Origin: Stichopus chloronotus
Lineage: Eukaryota > Echinodermata > Holothuroidea > Aspidochirotida > Stichopodidae
NCBI GenBank assembly: GCA_021234535.1
Contig: CM037843.1
Coordinates: 37,325,200-37,389,199 of the forward strand
Direction: 5' to 3'
Length of the DNA stretch: 64,000 nt
Shown: piece after piece, positions 58,901-64,000 of the stretch
Layout: each line of letters starts with the position of its first letter
Numbering within the stretch: position 1 is the stretch's first letter
Translations under genes and position numbers: made by a program
The notes under the pieces: generated by a model
The model's database searches: none
What the model saw: the letters and a program-made list of their open reading frames with translations, nothing else
Told to the model about the DNA's origin: nothing

Positions 58901-61900
58901 TCAGACCAATTGATAATGACCCATTAGCAATATTCTACAAATCAACATCATATATACTCACACTAATTGCTCCATGGTGAGTGAGCAATAATTTCAAAAC
59001 ACTTTAACGGTAGTACAAGGCCTACACTAAAAGACTGCACAAGTAAATGGTTATTATCATATTGTTCGACTAATTTCTTTTATTTCATTTGTTATTTTCC
59101 CTGAGTGTTTTTCAATCTGTCTGGTGTGAGCTGTGATAACTTTTGGAAATTGATTGAAACTTCCAGTCACGGGGGAGACATAATGGAAACGCAGTCTATA
59201 TGAATGGGGAGTTAAGCGCACACAACCTGCCAAGTATTCCGTATAACCAGACAGGAGTTATAGGGAGGTGTAATAAACAGATTTAAATTAGAATGTTTAA
59301 TTTATGCTAATCCTAGTAGATTTTCTCTAGTGTGATAAGAGTGTCAATTCATAAGGGATGAGTACGGCTTAGGGCACCATTTTACTTTTGAGTGATATAT
59401 CCAACTTCAAGTTGGTATCCAATCTGCTTGTATCGTGCGAAAAAGTACTACGTATATATAATTTGATGGGAAAGTTGTTGCCGACAGTCAAGTCAGGACT
59501 GAAAACGACTGTTGTTTCCCCTCTGAATCAAGATAGACTGGTGTTTAAGAATAAGACATAGAGCTTTTGCCATATATGCAACTGATTACAATCGTAATAA
59601 GACTATATTATCAATTTCCTAAAAAAGTGGCAAGTTACAGAAGCTGTATCCATGTTCAATAAGGTATGATAAGGTAGTGGACGACATGAGCCTTTCATGT
59701 TAGAGTGCAGCTTAATACCCGTCAAGTCCATTGAACCTGTAAATGATAGACAAAAGAGAAAGACGTTCCTGGTGGCAACTAATTGGCTACAAAGAAAGGA
59801 TTTTCCGATGGATCAACGTCTAGTACACCTCCATGGACAAAGAAAATACCCAACTTAATTGGGCTTCTACAAATAAATTCATTTACAACTATAAACACAA
59901 AATGTTTCGGTCATTCGCCTCCTTCATTTGCAGGGTAAATGCAGTAAAGAAAGAAGAGTAACCAGCAAAGGGGGGAGGGGGGTAGATTAGTTTCATACTG
60001 ATAAATATATAGTCAAGATCGAAATGAAAGAGGATCCAAACAAGTGAAATGAAACTAAAGTGGTAGACAGCCAGCCCATGCTGTATCATTTATATTTTTG
60101 AAAGTAGCAAGAATTGCAATCTCGGTTCTAATTCAGTAAAACCAAAACTTTTTTTTATAGTTGAAGACATGAACCATGAAAGTATGAGCAAATGAGCTTT
60201 GTTGATATGTTGATCTTGCCATGTCACACGTCATCATTCCATAATCAACGTGAATATTTACGACCAACCTACACTAAAACCCTAGCATGTCCCCCTTTTG
60301 GCATGCAGCATAAATGATGATTGCATGTTGATGTCCATCAATGAATTGCACATCTATAGAATTTTTTTTTTATCATACCCTCTACACCATTCGTCGTGGA
60401 AATGTAAATTTCTGAATCTGTTTTCTAGGAAATAAAAAAAATGCTATATGACATTACAACGTATGGCAGACTGGGAGGTGCTATTTCCTTCAATATGAGA
60501 GGCATTTTCATCAGAAAATTTTTCTCTGTACGCTATGCGCCAACATGGAAGTGGCTCTCTGCCAGATAGTGTCATTACTGCTTCCTCCCCCCCCCCCCGC
60601 TTCAACCCTTTGCCACCGCAGCTCCCCCCCCCCCCCCAGCTCCAGCTATGAAAAAAAGTCTAGTTATGCCACAGAGTAAAGATGAACAAAGCATAAATGG
60701 AAGTGGAAAGTGGAAAAACGAAAAGACAAAGAAGTTAAAAAGCGTAATGGATTTTGTTGTTTAAAAGAACTTCATTTTTTTTTGTTCACGTCATGCGGAT
60801 GTAGAGTAAGTAAGCAAGCGGTAACGAGGGTAAACGTCATGTTTGATGAGGGTTTTGTTGGGATCATTCGTTCTACAGATTTGTATACGGTATGAAGACA
60901 AAATTGGATAGAATAGGTCAGTTTAATTGTAAAGTGTGGCTAGTTCACAAGATCTTTTGTCAGTCAGCACTGATGGATCATTGTGCTCCCGCAATCCTTT
61001 AAATTCAGAGGAGGTATGAACCAGCCTATATTCAACATTGCATTTGGTACAAAATGGGGAGCGGACTTCATCATTCTTGATCGGGGGAAGGAAAGTCCGG
61101 ACTTTTGACAATGTTAAACGAGAGGCTAAAATTTGTTGAAGACTATCACCCTATTTCATTTAAATATGTTGCTAACCCTCCAAGATATTGAAACTGAAAT
61201 GTTCATAAAAAATTAATCGAGAAGCGGACATTACATTACCGGACCACATGTCATTAAAGATTTTGTTTTTCTTTTCTTTCATTTCATTGACAATACATTT
61301 TTAACAGTTATGCATAGATTTAAATCAGAGTATTAATGATTTGATTATTGCAAGTACACCTCAGTTTTTCAACACAAAATGTGTGCAAGGTGCCTGGACT
61401 TGTAGAAACAATAGGTAAAGAAAACAAAGCAATTCATTAAAATTCCTGTCAGTGGTTATGTGACATCATTCTTCGACTTACACAAGTCTAAAATCAACTT
61501 AGGCAAAAATGGCAGCACCCTTCTCTGAATTTCAGAAGTGTGTAACTTGGATGGGAAACGATATTTCTGAATGAAACTTTGGGAAGATGTTTGTCAAACA
61601 CTCCTGTTTCATTCTGATAAATATATTTCCAGGATTTCCTTCTCCTTTAATTTTGTAAGATACTATTGTGGAGGGGCTATGGAAGGATGGAGCGATAAAA
61701 GAGTGAGGGAGCTCGGAGGGGGGGGGGGGGCTCTTTGGTAGAGTTCGTTCATGCTGGAAGTTGCTACCAGCCTGTTTTATGATAACAACTGTTTGAAGTA
61801 GACTCTTAAATGAGTGTTTGATAGTGTTGTCCCGACAATGTAAAAAGTGTTTGATTTATAAGTCGTTGTATAACAGAATGAAACTCAGCTTACACTTATG

Positions 61901-63644
61901 ACTGGCACAACGAACATTTTGTCGGATAAGAATTCTGGCCGACAAACATGTGGTTTCATTGCAACTGAGACATTTGTTGCTACTTTTCCTCTTTTGTTTG
62001 GTTTTCTTAGTTACATAGACATTGGTTATAGATAGATTAACAAGCATGTTCGTGTTACACAAGTGCTATTACATTCCACTTTAATTAAACCGGACACAAT
62101 TTTAGATATAAGGGTATATCAAATTGCTATCATGTTTTAAAAATTTCAAGAGTTACCGTATTTGGTCGTAAAATGCCTTAATATTTTATAAAAAATAGAC
62201 ATCAACTTGGGAATGTTTATTCAATTAACTGAAGTGTCATTCGTTTGCTTTCTCTTCGTTTCCTCAGTGTTCCTGTCACAAATTACAATAAACAAAAAAA
62301 AAAAAAAAAATCACCCAAATTTACCAACAAAGCAAAAAAAAAAAGTTATGACGTTGCTCCTTCTTTCTGTTTTCATGCGGTACCAAAAAGGCAAAAAGTA
62401 CATTAAGTCAAATAACTTGCAATTGCAAACACACAAAAACAGACGAACAAAGTGTGGATTTCCATGTGATTAAGCTGTAATTGATGATACACACAAAAAC
62501 TAGGCATAAACATGCAGGCAGTAGCTTAAGCGTTTGAATATATAACTGCCTTTCACTAGCAGTGCTGTAAATAATGATGAGTGGAACGGGTGGGGGGGGG
62601 GGGGGTTGTCTTCCCGTGAGTAGCTACGATCATTGATCCCATAATGACGTTATAATTAGTGAAATTATTTATGTTTTGCCGTCACGATTTGAAATCATCG
62701 CAACAAATATTTCATTTTTTTAAATCGTTTTACAAATAACATTGGTATTATTTACATGTAGGTAGCATGAGAGAAGTTACGAGGTTTGTTATATCGGTTA
62801 CATCCCCCACTTTGTTGATTGGAGGAATCAATAATACAGAACATTGTAAACATTATTAAGACTAGTGAATAAATCTTAATTACAAGGTCTATGACAGTGA
62901 GGCAAACCGCGATAACAGCATTTGTCTAAAAAAAATATTTCGTTTTTCTGCTGATCTTTCTTCACAGAAGTGCTGCTTTTATATTCCTAGTCTTAATTTA
63001 CATTGACCCAAACTGTTTATCATTGCTCTAAGGTCACTTCACTGGAGGATCCAAGCATCTGAGGCAAGAAACCCTCTTCCTTTTATGTTTATGAGAAGAA
63101 AAGGAAAATTTGTTATTATTCCCATCCAAATTGCCCTATTTCTCCATTTAGAGTTAGAAAACTTTTCCCGCCACCAAGCCATATTTTGTGATAGCCTCCA
63201 CCTTCGGTATTAGACGTTTTACTCTCAGTTTTATGCCAAAAGTAACCACAAAACTATTCCCTCCAAAAACATGTTAGACGGTACCCCAGTCTATGGCACT
63301 TTTATGAAATGAAATCGAAGTTATTCCAGCTGCTAGATTACCTGGACACCTGTCTTCGTTCTGATACGTTAACATTTGACCCATACCCCGTTTTCTCTTC
63401 CCGCATATCTAACTGCATCCATGAGGAGTGCACTACAATTGCACCTTCCTAACTCACCGCTATAGTCGCGGAGTAGCAATAGGGGGAAGATGATTGCCCC
63501 CCCCCCCCCGTGCCTCTACATAATTAAAAATTTGCCATCCGTGACAGACACCACTGGCGGCGTCAACTGCAGAATCATGGTGGACAAGTCCTCTCCACTT
63601 TTCACAGAAGTAGGCCTACTGTTTTATAGTCATAAACTGTGTTG
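55959..63644. other. Non-coding stretch
   Basis: No gene recognised in 7.7 kb. It contains an 11-base tandem (CAGTAATTATT, about 57478-57500), C12 and C14 runs (60587-60598, 60624-60637), G13 (61718-61730), a poly-A tract near 62293, G14 (62592-62605) and C13 (63497-63509). Confidence 0.4.
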
Positions 63645-63890
63645 TTGAATAATTTTAAATATCTCGAAATTCCAAAGAATTTCAGATATTCAAAATTTTA
63701 TTTTAGATACCTAAAATTCTATTTCAACTATCTTAAATTCTATTTCAGATATATCTAATTCAACTTCATAAATCTCCGATTCCATTTCAGATTTCTCTAA
63801 TTCTGTTTCAGATGATCTCTATTTAATTTTTAGATACCTGAAATTCTATTCGATATATATGAAATTTAGTTGTAGAAATCTTAAAAGCAG
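63645..63890. repeat. Degenerate AGATATCT-type repeat field, second locus
   Basis: Recurring TTTCAGATATCTAAATTC-like units about 20 bases apart, for example around 63680, 63740, 63790 and 63830. Same motif family as 21676-22430. Followed by unique sequence to the window end. Confidence 0.7.
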
Positions 63891-64000
63891 CCGGCACCAT
63901 ATTAAATTCGTGTCTGTATATTGTCTGCCAATTCTGACAGGTGAACTAGTATGTTATATGTTATTATAGTATTAATGATTATCAGTTATACATTTTTCAT

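Noticed and set aside
1..64000. tRNA, rRNA, snRNA genes and CRISPR arrays
   Set aside because: None was recognised by reading both strands for tRNA A/B-box strings or regular spacer-repeat structure. A covariance-model scan was not possible, so absence is not proven.

Overview
This is eukaryotic, AT-rich, gene-poor DNA whose clearest genes are intronless class A (rhodopsin-type) G-protein-coupled receptors. Six related loci lie in the window: one cut by the left edge (3-614, +), two intact genes (7001-8026, +; 17454-18506, -), one heavily broken relic (39339-40530, -), one intact gene (45972-47054, +) and its close paralogue with a one-base frameshift (54866-55958, +). Together with hAT, PIF/Harbinger and non-LTR retrotransposon remains and many short foldback repeats, this suggests a marine invertebrate deuterostome. 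An echinoderm is the best guess, because echinoderms have lineage-specific arrays of single-exon rhodopsin-type receptors. That assignment is inference; no sequence here names the species.

Layout. 1-8.1 kb: partial receptor, about 6.4 kb of non-coding DNA with two dispersed-repeat copies, then the first complete receptor. 8.1-17.4 kb: a hAT-like transposon end (to 9037), a decayed reverse transcriptase (10.4-11.15 kb) and another dispersed repeat. 17.4-18.5 kb: the minus-strand receptor. 18.5-39.3 kb: mostly non-coding, with a degenerate AGATATCT-rich repeat field (21.7-22.4 kb), a likely terminal exon of an SLC6-like transporter on the minus strand (26.6 kb), a miniature inverted-repeat element (30.96-31.29 kb) and a second reverse-transcriptase relic (31.7-32.2 kb). 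39.3-40.5 kb: receptor pseudogene. 41.6-43.06 kb: an internally deleted PIF/Harbinger transposon with both inverted repeats and a perfect TTA target duplication. 43.9-51.6 kb: a receptor gene between two inverted copies of a ~0.6 kb repeat, and a 177 bp foldback element. 54.9-56 kb: the frameshifted paralogue. 56-64 kb: no recognisable gene, ending in a second AGATATCT-type field.

The receptors form one family. They keep N1.50, D2.50, the Cys pair between TM3 and extracellular loop 2, and NPxxY. The DRY motif is DRL/DRF/DRM/DRS, an LRTV box sits at the base of TM6 where a CWxP motif is not seen, and the C-terminal tail is only about 18-23 residues. They look like chemoreceptors or orphan peptide/amine-type receptors evolving by tandem duplication and decay. 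The 45972 and 54866 genes are almost identical over their first ~445 bases and then abruptly much more different, the pattern expected of gene conversion. Ligands cannot be read from sequence.
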